A stretch of 64,000 bases of DNA from Hyperoodon ampullatus (GCA_949752795.1 OX457057.1:98483513-98547512); one strand, 5' to 3'. Shown: positions 1 to 10,655, numbered from the stretch's first letter. Program-made: numbers and translations. Notes: generated by a model not told the origin, from the letters alone.

Positions 1-1029
1 GGTATAAGAATAAATCATCTTTTGTAGTTACATGTAAATAATTGGTGGTAAAAGAAAATATTTGAGTGAGGAAAAAAATTACCCAGTTCATATTACCCCA
101 AAAGAGCCATCATGAACAACCTCTGGTAACCATTTTAGTCATGTCTCTTTGTATATGTATATCTAGAGGAGTAGATGAAAAGGCACTTAGATAAATAGGG
201 GAAATAATTTTACCAAGAAGGAATCATACTGTTCATGGCATTTTTACTAAAAATGTATTAAATTTAACTGGAATTTTTAATAGGACAATAAGAAACTCAA
301 GGAATTGACACAGAATTTCTGAATATCAGGCACGTTTTTTTCACCACAAGTATTAGTTTTTAAAATAACCCTCAAAATGAAGAGAAAATATCATAAATGT
401 TGAGAGAAGAATAAGTTTTAAGCAAAGCTTCAACTTGAGACACTATCTGGTGACTCTGTTATAAAAGATGAAGAAATTAGCACATTACTTTTCTCCTCTC
501 TCCTCTCCCACAACATGTCATGGGTTAAAAGCATTGCTTTCGTATTGTCCAAAGTAATAACATTTACTTTCTGTTCTATAACTTTAATTTTTACTTAATC
601 TTAACCTATGAACTGTGGGCTACTATGGAATGCTTGCTGCTAGTTGTTGGGTTTTTATCCACAGATTTTCTTTCTGAATTATTTTGATTCACTATTTGGT
701 TGGCTAAACTTATTGTCAAATGGTTTTTCTGAAGAGAGCTCCTTATATTACATGCATGATGTGTGTCTACTAGTTGCTGTTGGGTTTTTTTTGACCCAAT
801 GATGAACACCTATTTATTGTATGAAATACAAGCCTGAAATGTTAAGTAGATGTTATAGATTCCAAGGAAATTACGTTTTGGATTCCCAGAATGTCCTGCC
901 AGTTGCCTATTGGTTTTATACTTGAAGTTATTCATTTCTTTTCTCAGAATGCTACAGGTGTTATTTCCCTGTCTTTAAGGTTGACCTTAGCTCAGGAAAA
1001 TTCTGGGGCAGTTCCTCTTGGAGAGCTAA
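1..1029. other. AT-rich intergenic DNA, nothing recognised
   Basis: No open reading frame of interest and no repeat family I can name. The phrase TAGTTG(CTG)TTGGGTTTTT occurs near 640 and again near 770 about 130 bases apart, which may be a small local duplication. It could be a decayed transposon, but I cannot assign one. Confidence 0.5.
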
Positions 1030-2045
1030 TAGGCTGTACAAACTTAACATGACCAAAGCTGAACTTCCCCAAACTATTCCTCCGCCAGGGTTTCCCAGTA
1101 TGATCAATAGAACCACTGTTCAGCATCACCAAGTTGTCCAGGCCAAGCTCTTAGAGTCATCCGTTCTCTTGTACTTCATTTTCAGTCCTTCAGCAAAAAA
1201 GGTGACTCTACCTTCAAAATATATCCATGTTCTGACCACTTATTTCTTCCACTGATTCCATCCTGCTATAAGTCACCACAAATCTCCCTTGCTCTATTGC
1301 AGTTACCTCCTAACTGACTTCTTGCATCTATCCTACCTTGTCTTAACCAATCCCATCCCATCCTGTTCTGTCTTGTCCTGTCCCATCTTATCCTGTCCTA
1401 CCCTATCTCACATTATCCTATCCTACAGATAATTCACACAGTACCCAGTACCCAGTTATCCTTTTAAAATTAAATCATGTCACCCCTCCCCACCCATTCT
1501 CAGCCCTCTAATGGTCTCCCAACATGTTTAGAATACATCCTATAAGATCTTACAAGATCCTGCCCAGATGGCCTCTCTGATGTCAATTTTACCTGTTATT
1601 CATTCACTGTGTTCCAGCCACAATCTTCTTGCTATTCCTTGAATCATCATGTGTATTCCCAAATTGGGATCTTTGCACTTGCTATTTTTCCTTTCTGTAA
1701 TGCTTTACCCTCAGATATCCTTATGGCTTCTTCATTTCCCTTAGATCTCTGTTCAAAAGTATGCTTATTAGAAATAATTCTCCTGATCACGTATATAAAA
1801 TAAAATCCTTTACCATTCTTTTCTTCCCCATATCCTGCCTTATTATTCTTCATAACGCATATCACTAACTGACATTATATGCTTTTATTGACTGACATTG
1901 TTTTTATTGTCTCCTCTTGCTAGGATGTAAGCTCCATGAGATCAGGGACTCTGTTTTAGTTATCACTTCATCTCTAGCATTTGTAACAGTGCCTGGCACA
2001 TTGTAGGTGCTCAATACATGTTGATTAAATTAATGAATTAATGAA
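1030..2045 (+). mobile_element. L2 LINE, 3' part, ancient
   Basis: The text follows the L2 3' half in order. It has CTTAACATGACCAAAGCTGAA near 1043, a GTCACCCCTCCC/TCTAATGG section near 1480-1515 and a CTTTGCACTTGCTATTTTTCC section near 1672. The standard L2 terminus GATGTAAGCTCCATGAGATC...GTGCCTGGCACATTGTAGGTGCTCAATA lies at 1924-2015 and ends in ATTAATGAATTAATGAAT. It is highly diverged, has no usable reading frame, and is interrupted internally by a pentameric repeat (1338-1430). Confidence 0.75.
1338..1430 (+). repeat. Degenerate pentamer repeat (YATCC/TGTCC)n
   Basis: About 90 bases of imperfect five-base units (CATCC, TGTCC, TATCC, TACCC variants) lie inside the L2 element. The array appears to have expanded locally within L2 sequence, because recognisable L2 text resumes on both sides. 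Confidence 0.8.
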
Positions 2046-2074
2046 TCAATATTGTTCCCATTATAACAAGTAAC

Positions 2075-3518
2075 TTTTTTTCTTCCTAATGTTGCTGTGA
2101 TTCTCTCTTTATCTTTGAATTTCAATAATTTTAGCAGAATGTTTTGGTATAGATTGTTCCTTATAGATTTTTACTTCTTGGAACACTATGTACCCTTTTT
2201 GATATGCAGCCTTCTCAAAAAAGTTTTCTTTTACTGTATCTTTGAATCCTTCACCTATTCAACTAGATCTGTTCCCTTCTCCACAAACAGCAATGTTGTT
2301 CACATTGGGTCTTCCTTGTCATTTGTATTTTAATGTTTTGTTCAATAATTTTATATCTTTATTCTTTTTTTCATTTTTTTTGTAATTTCTTCTATCCTGT
2401 CTGCCATGTTGTTGACAGCATTTTAGTTATGTGTCTTCTACTTTTGATTCTTCTAATGTGGCTTTTATACCTGTGATATTTTGATTTTTCTCTTTCATTT
2501 CTTTCCTGAACTCTGCCAACTTACTTTTTTCTTTTATTACTCATAATCTCTTCTTTGTTTTAAAAAGCATTTTATTAGATTTAGTTTTAAAATATTATAT
2601 ACAGTAAAATTCATTCTTTGTGGTGTATAGTTCTATGGATTTTGGCAAATGCATAGAGTAGTACATCTACCGCCATAATCAAGATACAGAATTGTTCCAT
2701 CACCCCACAAAATTCCCTTGTGTTGTCCTTTTGTAGTCAACTCCTCCCCCCTTGGAAACCACTGATCTATTCTCTAACCTCATAGTTTTGCCTTTTCCAG
2801 AAAAATCATATAAATAAAAGCTTATATTTTATAGCCTTTGGGTCTGGCTTCTTTCATCGAGCAAAATGCTTTTGAGGTCCATCCACGTCGTTGTGTGTGT
2901 ATAGTGCATTACATTTTATTACTGAATAGTACTCTATTGTTTGGATGTACTGGTTTGTTTATTCAGTAACTGGCTGAAGGACATTTGAGTTGTTCCCAAT
3001 AATTATGAATAAAGCTACTAGAAACATTCACATAGTAGGTCTTATGTGAACATAAGTTTTCATTTCTCGTAGGTACATACTAGGAGTAGGGTTAGTAGGT
3101 TATATATTAAGTATATGTTTGGCTTTATAAGAAACTACTAAACTGATTTCCAAAGAGGCTGTAGCAATTTTCAGCCAGTCATGTATGAGAGTCCAGTTAT
3201 TCCACATTTTTGCGAGCACTTGCTATTGTCAGGATTTTTTATTTTAGCAATCCTAATAGGTATGTAGTGGTATCTACACATGTGGTAAAACCATGCATAT
3301 TGTGGTTTTAATTTGCATTTCTTTAATGACTAATGATGTTGAGCATCTTTTCATGTGCTTATTTTCCGTCCACACATCTTTTTTGGTGAAATATCTATTC
3401 AAATCTTTTGTGCATTTTGGGAGGGGATTGCATTTTCTTACTGTTGAGTTTTAAGAGTTCTTTATATATACTGGATGCAATTTAAAGAACAAAGTCAAAT
3501 ATGTAATTTGCAAATACT
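2075..3518 (-). mobile_element. Old L1 (L1M-like), minus strand, left segment
   Basis: Read on the minus strand this is the 3' half of an old mammalian L1. On the plus strand the familiar antisense phrases appear in order: GTTGCTGTGATTCTCTC near 2090, CTTTCATCGAGCAAAATGCTTTTGAGGTCCATCCA near 2852, TGTTCCCAATAATTATGAATAAAGCT near 2990 and TTTGCATTTCTTTAATGACTAATGATGTTGAGCATCTTTTCATGTG near 3312. There are many frame breaks. The element is cut at about 3518 by a younger L1, and its remainder resumes at about 4380. Confidence 0.75.
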
Positions 3519-4379
3519 TTTTTTTATTGGGGTATAGTTGTTTTACAATGTTGTGTTAATATCTACTGTATAGCGAAGTGGAGTTCTCTGTGCTATACAG
3601 CACGTTCTCATTGGTTATCTATTTTATACATATTAATGTATGTATGTCAATACCAATCTCTCAATTCATCCCACCCCCCCTTTCCCCCCTTGGTGTTCAT
3701 ACGTTTGTTCTCTATGTCTGTGTCTCTATTTCTGCTTTGCAAATAAGTTCATCCGTACCATTTTTCTAGATTCCACATATATGTGTTAATATACGATATT
3801 TGTTTTTCTCTTTCTGACTTACTTCACTCTGTACTACAGTCTCTAGGTCCATCCATGTCTCTACAAATGACCCAGTTTCGTTCCTTTTTATGGCTGAGTG
3901 ATATTCCATTGTATATATGTACCACATCTTCTTTATCCATTCGTCTGTCGATGGACACTTAGGTTGCTTCCATGACCTGGCTATTGTAAATTGTGCTGCA
4001 ATGAACATTGGGGTGCATGTGTCTTTTTGAATTATGGTTTTCTCTAGGTATATGCCCAGTAGTGGTATTTCTGGGTCATATGGTAATTCTATTTTTAGTT
4101 TTTTAAGGAACCTCCATACTGTTCTCCATAGTGGCTGTATCAATTTACATTCCCACCAACAGTGCAAGAAGGTTCCCTTTTCTCCACACCCTCTCCAGCA
4201 TTTATTGTTTGTAGATTTTTTGATGATGGCCATTCTGACTGGTGTGAGGTGATACCTCATTGTAGTTTTGATTTGCATTTCTCTAATAATTATTGATGTT
4301 GAGCATCTTTTCATGTGCCTCTCAGCCATCTGTATGTCTTCTTTGGAGAAATGTCTATTTAGGTCTTCTGCCCAGCAAA
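3519..4379 (-). mobile_element. Younger L1, 5'-truncated, minus strand, with ORF2 C-terminus
   Basis: The minus strand carries an uninterrupted 187-residue ORF2 C-terminal fragment (3766-4329). It includes [24 protein letters not shown] and YTMEYYSAIK-like (here [10 protein letters not shown]) motifs, which are hallmark C-terminal ORF2p sequences. A short L1 3' region ending in a poly-A (plus-strand TTTTTTTT near 3520) follows. The repeated GCAAATACTTT at about 3510 and 4375 is the likely target-site duplication. The element is a dead 5'-truncated copy of under 0.9 kb. It interrupts the old L1 on both sides, so it is the later insertion. Confidence 0.88.
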
Positions 4380-4640
4380 TACTTTCTTCACTGTGTGGTT
4401 TGTCTTTTCATTCTGTTAATAGTCTCCCTCACAGAGCAAAAGTCTCTTTTGATAAAATTTAATTTGTCATTTAAAAAATAGATTATGGTTTTGGTACAAT
4501 CTCTGAGAACTTTTTGCCTAACCCAAGATCATAAAGATTTTTCTTCCCAGCTTTTTCCTAGAAGTTTTATAATTTTATGTTTTACCTTCAGGGCTATAAT
4601 ACATGTTGAATTATTTTTGCATATGGTGTGAGTGTGCATG
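4380..4640 (-). mobile_element. Old L1, right segment, after the nested L1
   Basis: It continues the interrupted old L1. TTCACTGTGTGGTTTGTCTTTTCATTCTGTTAAT, AGAAGTTTTATAATTTTATG and the terminal TTTTTGCATATGGTGTGAG are antisense L1 ORF2 text that normally follows directly after the block ending near 3518. Confidence 0.7.
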
Positions 4641-5029
4641 AGTGTTCTGTGGTCATTTGCCTGGGACTGGGATATCAGGCCCTTCCCAGGGAGATGGGGC
4701 TTTTTCTGGGGGTCTGAAGATAGACAGAAAGAAGAAACCAGGTTTCCATGCCAAGCGTTCTGAGGAGTGAGAGTGACCATAAACCTCTCACTTTTGGATA
4801 TGATATTTTGGACTGGGACATTGTCTCTGGAAAGCCTAGAGGAAGAGAGTGCTTAAAATGGGCAGGAAAAGAGGACTCCAGGAGGTGTTCATCTGGGAAA
4901 GCTGCTGTGGGTAAGGGATCTGATGGGGAGGAAGACCTGGGCTTTTAGAGGGATAACATTTTAAAAACAATCCTCCAAATTGTAGTGTCTATCTTGTATT
5001 GAATAGTTACTCCATGCCAGGAAATTTAT
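4641..5029. other. Intergenic DNA, nothing recognised
   Basis: Purine-rich on the plus strand, with no credible coding potential, repeat family or RNA gene seen. Confidence 0.45.
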
Positions 5030-5200
5030 ATACATACTTTCTAATTTTTACAGCCACCTGGCAAGGAGGGAGTTATTCTCATAATACAGATGAGGGAACC
5101 AAAGTTCAGAGAAGTTAAGCTGTCTGATCAGGGCCACACAGCTACTGAGTGAGAGGACTGGATTTCAAGTCCACACTGGACACTGAAGCTGTTGCTCTAT
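5030..5200 (-). mobile_element. MIR SINE, minus strand
   Basis: The plus strand reads as the MIR reverse complement: ACAGATGAGGGAACCAAAGTTCAGAGAAGTTAAG, then CCACACAGCTACTGAGTGAGAGGACTGGATTTCAAGTCC. Confidence 0.75.
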
Positions 5201-5591
5201 CTACTCCAAAAAACTATCTCCTGTGACTCAGGGCTTAGGGCACACTGGAGAGAGGTAGATGAAGGGCAAGGAGGGAGGAAGGCTGAAGGCTGGTCAAAGG
5301 TAGATTCCCATGAAGCCAAAGAAAAATTGACTCTTGGACTGTGGCTGAAAGAATCCATGAAGTTGTTCTCCCTATGATGTTTTCCTGAAACAGAGTTTAT
5401 AACTTCTCACCCTTGGAGGAAGTGGAGGCTGAGGACTGGACAAAATTACCCTGGTGGTCACTGAGGAGACTCATTGATGTGGCCCTGATGGCATCTGTGC
5501 CTGCTGTCCTGGATGCTTCCTCCAAGGTTGGCTTGGCATTTTTATTTTTAGGCCAGTCCCAGCCTGGGAAGCGTCTGGATGACCAGGTGAC
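5201..5591. other. Intergenic DNA, nothing recognised
   Basis: Unique-looking sequence with short chance reading frames only. It ends at the left target-site duplication of the next SINE. Confidence 0.45.
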
Positions 5592-5608
5592 AAAAAACCA
5601 AGTTCCTG

Positions 5609-5951
5609 GGGCTTCCCTGGTGGCTCAGTGGTTGAGAATCTGCCTGCTAATGCAGGGGACATGGGTTTGAGCCCTGGTCTGGGAGGATCCCACATGCCAC
5701 AGAGCAACTAGGCCTGTGAGCCACAACTACTGAGCCTGTGCGTCTGGAGCCTGTGCTCCGTAACAAGAGAGGCCACGATAGTGAGAGGCCCGCGCACCGC
5801 GATGAAGAGTGGCCCCCACTTGCCACAACTAGAGAAAGCCCTTGCACAGAAACGAAGACCCAACACAGCAAAAATAAATAAATTAATTAATAAACTCCTA
5901 CTCCCAACATCTTCTTTAAAACAAAACAAAACAAAACAAAACAAACAAAAA
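5609..5951 (+). mobile_element. CHR-1-type tRNA-derived SINE, long form
   Basis: It starts GGCTTCCCTGGTGGCTCAGTGG, with a tRNA-like A box and a B box (GGGTTTGAGCCC). Unlike most copies here it continues past GTGAGAGGCCCGCGCACCG into CTTGCCACAACTAGAGAAAGCCC and ACGAAGACCCAACACAG. It then has an A-rich tail with AAATAAATAAATT and (AAAAC)n. A 17-base target-site duplication beginning AAAAAACCAAGTTC is exact at 5592-5608 and 5952-5968. Confidence 0.95.
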
Positions 5952-5968
5952 AAAAAACCAAGTTCCTG

Positions 5969-6814
5969 CCTGCCAGATGGGTACCTATGCCTCCCCTTGG
6001 CATCCTAGGTGGGGCACAGCCAGTAGAGACCATGACCCATCATTGGCTGTCACTGTGAGGGATACCTAGGGGGCCTGGCAGGGATCAGGAGGTGTCCACC
6101 CTGGAAGAGTGGGGCCTAGGGTCTGGGAGAGGTGGTCCTGGAAAAGGACAGCAATTCTGGACCATTCTATTGTTCTGTGTAAAGGTTTTCTTCCCTCTGC
6201 CAAACATGGGGACTCTTTGGCCTAGGTCACTGAGCTATTCCTGGAAGGTGGGCAGCATGCCAGTGTTCCAGGCGGGCCCTGTTCTCACTCTGTAAACAAA
6301 CACAGTGGAGCCACTGCCCAGCACCCCCAGGGACCAGCAGCCTAGTATGCTCCCAAGCCGGGCTCCCAGATAGGTGAGGGCCAGAGAGGCAGAGACCTGG
6401 AGTCCACCCACGGCCAACTCTTGGTGGCCCCAGATGGAGGTTCCACCACCCTTTTTAGTCCCTTGTTAGCCCCTCACTGATGGCAATGGTCAAGGCAACT
6501 CCAGATGCAGCCTTGAATCCTCGTCTTTGGCTCTTGAACCTGGACGTGAGGATCTGTGTGAGCTTGGCCAGCCCAGGCCTGACAGGAGGGGCAGGTGGAC
6601 AGCCCAAGAGGAATTGGAGCCATCTCGAAGAGAGTGGGTCTCTCTTTAGCCCATAAAGACAAAAGCCAAGAGAGGATGAGAGTTGAGGCAACACATTCCA
6701 GAAGAGTCTGAGTAGCGTGAACACGACTTCCCCCTCCTAATCTAGAATACCGGGATGAGAAGCAGCCGTGCTGAGGTGAGGGCCAATCCCAGCTCACCCT
6801 TACTGGTCAGGCAG
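5969..6814. other. Intergenic DNA, nothing recognised
   Basis: GC-moderate sequence with overlapping short reading frames on both strands and no recognisable protein, RNA gene or repeat. Confidence 0.4.
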
Positions 6815-6950
6815 GTTACACCAGTGCTCTGAGCCTCAGTTTCCTCAGCTGTAAAGGGTCAAGTTTTTTGGGAGGAGTAATTGACATAGGTGAAGTGCTT
6901 AGCATAGCTTCTGGCACATGGTAAGAAGTGTTCGTCAATTAGGAGCAATC
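6815..6950 (+). mobile_element. MIR SINE fragment
   Basis: GCTCTGAGCCTCAGTTTCC, TCAGCTGTAAAGGGTC and GAAGTGCTTAGCATAGCTTCTGGCACATGGTAAG are diverged MIR 3' text in MIR order. Confidence 0.7.
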
Positions 6951-6967
6951 ATCATCATCATCCTCTT

Positions 6968-7300
6968 CTTTTTTTTTTCTTTTTTCCTTTTTTTTTTTTT
7001 TTGCTAGTAATTACAATTTTTATTTTGGACATGAATTTGCTTCACATTTCTGATTTTGTTTTGAATAAAGCCTTTTCTGTATTCATTACTACTCATGGGC
7101 AGAAATTTGCCAACAGAGGAAACAGTAAAAAGCAGGTATAGAGCATAAAATATATTAAAACCCCAGATACCATTTGCAGAATGAAATCAGTTCCAAATGT
7201 GCCTGAATGTGCCTAAGGAACTCATTCCTTGGGCCTAGGAATGGGATTTTGGGTGGTGCGGGACACGCGTCAGGATGGCTGTCTATCTAGAGGTGTCAGG
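6968..7300 (-). pseudogene. Possible retrocopy 3' end with poly-A tail (parent unknown)
   Basis: The plus strand opens with a 35-base T-rich run. On the minus strand this is a poly-A tail preceded, about 16 bases upstream, by AATAAA (7019-7024). The roughly 280 bases before it are non-repetitive and look like mRNA 3'UTR. I cannot name the parent gene, and the 5' boundary and target duplication are not clear. An unrecognised LINE tail is the main alternative. Confidence 0.35.
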
Positions 7301-7317
7301 ATGGCAAACTAAACTAG

Positions 7318-7369
7318 AGGCTGTAGAGCGTAGTGGTTAACAACTTGTCTCATGGTCAACACCAGTCTT
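7318..7369 (+). mobile_element. MIR SINE, part 1 of 3
   Basis: GTAGAGCGTAGTGGTTAACAAC corresponds to the MIR 5' end. The element continues after the SINE inserted at 7370. Confidence 0.7.
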
Positions 7370-7572
7370 TTTTTTTTTTTGTGGTACGCGGGCCTCTCAC
7401 TGTCGTGGCCTCTCCCGTTGCGGGGCACAGGCTCCGGACACGCAGGCCCAGCGGCCATAGCTCACGGGCCCAGCCGCTCCGCGGTATGTGGGATCCTCCC
7501 GGACCGGGGCACGAACCTGTGTCCCCTGCATCGGCAGGCGGATTCTCAACCACTGCGCCACCAGGGAAGCCC
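7370..7572 (-). mobile_element. CHR-2-type SINE, minus strand
   Basis: On the plus strand it has a T-run, then GTGGTACGCGGGCCTCTCACTG, ending CCACCAGGGAAGCCC. The 13-base duplication CAACACCAGTCTT at 7357-7369 and 7573-7585 is exact. It is inserted in a MIR. Confidence 0.96.
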
Positions 7573-7749
7573 CAACACCAGTCTTAAGGGCTGACTCACT
7601 GGGTCCAAATCATTTCCAGCTGTGTGACCTTGGGCAAGCCCTGGAACATCTGTGTGACTCAGTTTTCACATCCGTAAATGGGGAGGACCAGTGACCCACC
7701 TCATAGTGCTGAATGAATTAAATGAGTTATGTGTAAAGAAAGCACATAG
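7573..7749 (+). mobile_element. MIR SINE, part 2 of 3
   Basis: It continues the MIR core: CAGCTGTGTGACCTTGGGCAAG, then ACTCAGTTTTCACATCCGTAAATGGGG and GAATTAAATGAGTTATGTGTAAAG. It is interrupted again at 7750. Confidence 0.85.
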
Positions 7750-7960
7750 GGCTTCCCTGGTGGCGCAGTGGTTGAGAGTCCGCCTGTCGATGCAGGGGAC
7801 ACGGGTTCGTGCCCCAGTCCGGGAAGATCTCACATGCCGCGAAGTGGCTGGACCCGTGAGCCATGGCCGCTGAGCCTGCGCGTCTGGAGCCTGTGCTCCG
7901 CAACGGGAGAGGCCACAACAGTGAGAGGCCCGCGTACTGCAAAAAAAAAAAAAAAAAAAA
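7750..7960 (+). mobile_element. CHR-2-type SINE, plus strand
   Basis: It begins GGCTTCCCTGGTGGCGCAGTGG, has B box GGGTTCGTGCCCC and ends GTGAGAGGCCCGCGTACTGC followed by a poly-A. The exact 15-base duplication AAAGAAAGCACATAG lies at 7735-7749 and 7961-7975. Confidence 0.96.
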
Positions 7961-7975
7961 AAAGAAAGCACATAG

Positions 7976-8015
7976 AGTACCAAGTGGTAAGTGTTGGCTG
8001 ACATTTTCCCCTTGA
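7976..8015 (+). mobile_element. MIR SINE, part 3 of 3
   Basis: AGTACCAAGTGGTAAGTGTTGGCTGACATT is the expected MIR 3' terminus following the AAAGCACATAG interrupted at 7749. Confidence 0.6.
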
Positions 8016-8097
8016 ATATTTGTCTAGCTCATTTTGAAGATGCAGCAGTCTGTAGCTAAAGACCAGATCTCTCATATGCTGGGACTTTTAGCATTGC

Positions 8098-8180
8098 TGC
8101 ATCATCCTCTTCTTCATCATTATCATCATCATCATCATCATCATCGTCATCATCATCACCGTCACCATTATCACCATCAT
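8098..8180. repeat. (ATC)n microsatellite
   Basis: Imperfect CAT/ATC triplets over about 80 bases with CGTC, TCACC and TTATC interruptions. Confidence 0.95.
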
Positions 8181-8189
8181 ATCGTTATC

Positions 8190-8420
8190 AGATACTCTTT
8201 TTAGTGCATTTGGAGTCACAGTACTTAAATTTGATACAATCTCCAACATTTGGTTATTATGCGACTGTGATGAAGTTACCAGACCAGGACGAGCCTGTTT
8301 CCTAATCTCTAAAATAGGGATAATAATAATAATGATAATAATACTTTTCAGAAAATTGTTGGGGCAACTAAACAATTTAATATAAGAGCATCTGGCACAA
8401 GATAGGCTCCAAAACATTTA
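8190..8420 (+). mobile_element. Diverged MIR with (AAT)n expansion
   Basis: CTGTTTCCTAATCTCTAAAATAGGGATAATAATAATAATGATAATAATAC and then CATCTGGCACAAGATAGGCTCC follow the MIR 3' half. The triplet tract at about 8318-8342 is an expansion of the normal MIR GGATAATAATAG segment. Confidence 0.6.
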
Positions 8421-9400
8421 ACTGGAATGGAGACACCCTCAGAAAGCTTAGGAAGGTCAGTTTTGGACCCTCCCCTCAAAGAAGTACAATTTTCTGTGGC
8501 AGGAGTCACCTCATGGGGTTTATTACCTTAGGAGATGATGCAGATTAGTAACTGAGACAGGAGTATTTCAGATGCAAGTGAGGAAATCCAACCCAATTAG
8601 CTTAAGAAAACAGGGAAGCCTAGGGGGTTGAGCTGGACTTCAGGCATGTATGGATCCAGGCATTTCAACAATGGCATCAGTATACTGTCTCTCCATCTCG
8701 GGCCCTCTTTCCCATTGTGTGACTTTTTTCTCAGGCAGGCTTGCTCCTCCTGGTGGCAAAGCTAGCCACTGTCATCATCCCACAGCTTGCTTCAGAGAAA
8801 AGAGCAATAATGCCTCTTCCTGAGCAAGTATCACATTCCTCAAAAGGACTGTTTGGGTCACATGACCACCCATGGACCACTGACCAGATTGGGTTTGGGT
8901 CACATGCCTAGCTCTGTGGCAAGGCCTGAGGGTCCTCTGATTGACAGTCTCCACTGGAATCCATGGAGGTGGGGGGACCGTTCCCATAAAGCAAAGAAGT
9001 GTGCAGTTACCAGAAGAAGAGAGAAAGCTCACTGGGCAGGCAGATGCAATCACTGTCGATTAGAGTTAAAAATCCGCTCTAGGTAAATCCCTGGATGACC
9101 TAATGCACCATTTTAATGGGCTGTTAAGGAGAGTGGGAATGCTTACAAGATTTCGTTTTATGGGTCCCTTGGTGCCCTGGCAGGGAAGGATTCATGGCTC
9201 GATACCCACTGGGCTATTTTGTCCTTGGCACACAGCTGATCCCCAGCTTGCCCCAGACCGCACCCACACCCTCACCGCTGCCTTCAAGGCAGCCTTGGAG
9301 GACAGACTGCTCCCCTGGAGTGGAGGTGGTCCAGGAGGCATGAGGGTCTACAGGCTGCAAATTCATACTTAGATGGATGCCAGGAGGCGGGTGGAGTGAA
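8421..9400. other. Intergenic DNA, nothing recognised
   Basis: No supported gene or repeat. The phrase GGGTTTGGGTCACATG appears in a local variant repeat (GTTTGGGTCACATGACC near 8850 and GGTTTGGGTCACATGCC near 8890), probably a short tandem duplication. Confidence 0.4.
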
Positions 9401-9560
9401 ATACAGATGGCCCTGAAGAGAACCCTGGACTTGGACTCAAAGCCAAGGTGTGACCTTGGACACACCTCTGCCTTGGGCATCCTCCTCTCTGCCAAATGAG
9501 GGGCTGGGCCAGATGATCTCTGATGTCTCTCCCAGTGCTGACATTCTGGGAGTCTATGAA
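9401..9560 (+). mobile_element. MIR-like SINE fragment
   Basis: GGTGTGACCTTGGACACACCTCTG, GCCAAATGAGGGGCTGGGCCAGATGATCTCTGATG and GTGCTGACATTCTGGGAGTCTATGA match the MIRb/MIR3-type 3' half. Confidence 0.55.
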
Positions 9561-9889
9561 TGTTATTAAATTCATGAATCGGCTTCTTTGCCTGGAATAA
9601 GTCAGCTTAAAATACATGCACATTGCACTAAGTATAGTTGTTCCCTTGCTGAAGAGGAAGCCTGGCATATTTACATAGTTTGAAATTGGCCACTGCATGC
9701 AAGGCGGGGTGGGGAAGGGAGGGTGGAGGGAGCAGTAACAGGTTCAGAGGCCCCCGGCAGCAGCCACCTCTTAATGCAAGTGGGTTCTGGACAGTTCCCA
9801 GCCTGGAGTCCCAGGGCCTGTTGTTAGCAGGGAGGGGGAAGGGAGCTGCTCTGTGCTGGAGTTGGGATGTGCCAGGATCTGTTCTGGAT

Positions 9890-10065
9890 TCTCATTCTCT
9901 CTGATCTTATTTAGTCCTGACAGCAGTCCTTGAAAGCAAGTATGACTGTGCCCCTTTAACCAATGAGAAAACCAAGGACTATAGCTTGCCCAAGGTCATA
10001 CAACAAGTAGACACTGAGGTTAGAACCGAGGTCTGGCTGACACCAGAATCCACGCTCTCCCTACC
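9890..10065 (-). mobile_element. MIR SINE, minus strand
   Basis: AACCAATGAGAAAACCAAGGACTATAGCTTGCCCAAGGTCATACAAC...AGAACCGAGGTCTGGCTGACACC is the reverse complement of the MIR core. Confidence 0.7.
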
Positions 10066-10139
10066 ACACTGGGCCAGCGGAGCCTCCTCTACACACGCCC
10101 AACTCAGCCAGACTCGCTGCACTTGGGCCAGTGCTGAGA

Positions 10140-10440
10140 GTCTTCATTCATTCATTCATTCGACCAGCGTGTGTGAGCATCTGTTGTGGGCCAGGATCCG
10201 TTCTAGGGACTCTGCAGTAAACAAGTCAGACATCATCTTGGACCTCTTGGAGCTTGCATTCTAGTGGGAGAGTCAGAAAGTAAATAGGGGGATAAATAAA
10301 TGAAACGAATGGCCAATTGTGAAAAATGCTCAGAAGAAAAGAAACAGAGTGCAGACACCAAGAATACAAGGAGCATGGCTTAGAGGGGCTGTTTAGAAAA
10401 GACCTGCCTGTGACGACACCATCTAAGCAGAGAACCAAAG
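10140..10440 (-). mobile_element. L2-clade LINE fragment, minus strand
   Basis: TTCATTCATTCATTCATTCG...GGCCAGGATCCGTTCTAGGGACTCTGCAGTAAACAAGTCAGACAT...GAGCTTGCATTCTAGTGGGAGAG is the antisense of the L2 3' end. Confidence 0.65.
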
Positions 10441-10469
10441 GATACCAGTGATGAAGGTTGAGCCGGCAG

Positions 10470-10655
10470 CTCTGGCCCCAGTCTCAGCACCTGTTAGCTG
10501 TGTCACTCTGAGCAAGTCACTTACTCTCTCTGAGCTTCAGTCTCCTCATCTGTGAAAAGGAAGTAATGATATCTCCCTCGAGAAGGTGGCTGTGAGGATT
10601 GTAAACAGTGTATATAAAGCACCCAGTGTAATGCCTGGCATGTAAAAGACACCCC
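10470..10655 (+). mobile_element. MIR SINE
   Basis: GTTAGCTGTGTCACTCTGAGCAAGTCACTTAC, CTTCAGTCTCCTCATCTGTGAAAAGG, GTGAGGATTGTAAACAGTGTATATAAAGCACCCAGTGTAATGCCTGGCATGT. Confidence 0.85.

Noticed and set aside
3766..4329. 187-residue minus-strand reading frame as a host gene
   Set aside because: It is the C-terminus of L1 ORF2 in a 5'-truncated element.
5413..5944. Repeated short frames containing phrases such as SLVAQWLRICLL or HRQADSQPLRHQGSP (here and at other SINE loci)
   Set aside because: These recur wherever a CHR SINE occurs and are translations of the SINE, not genes.
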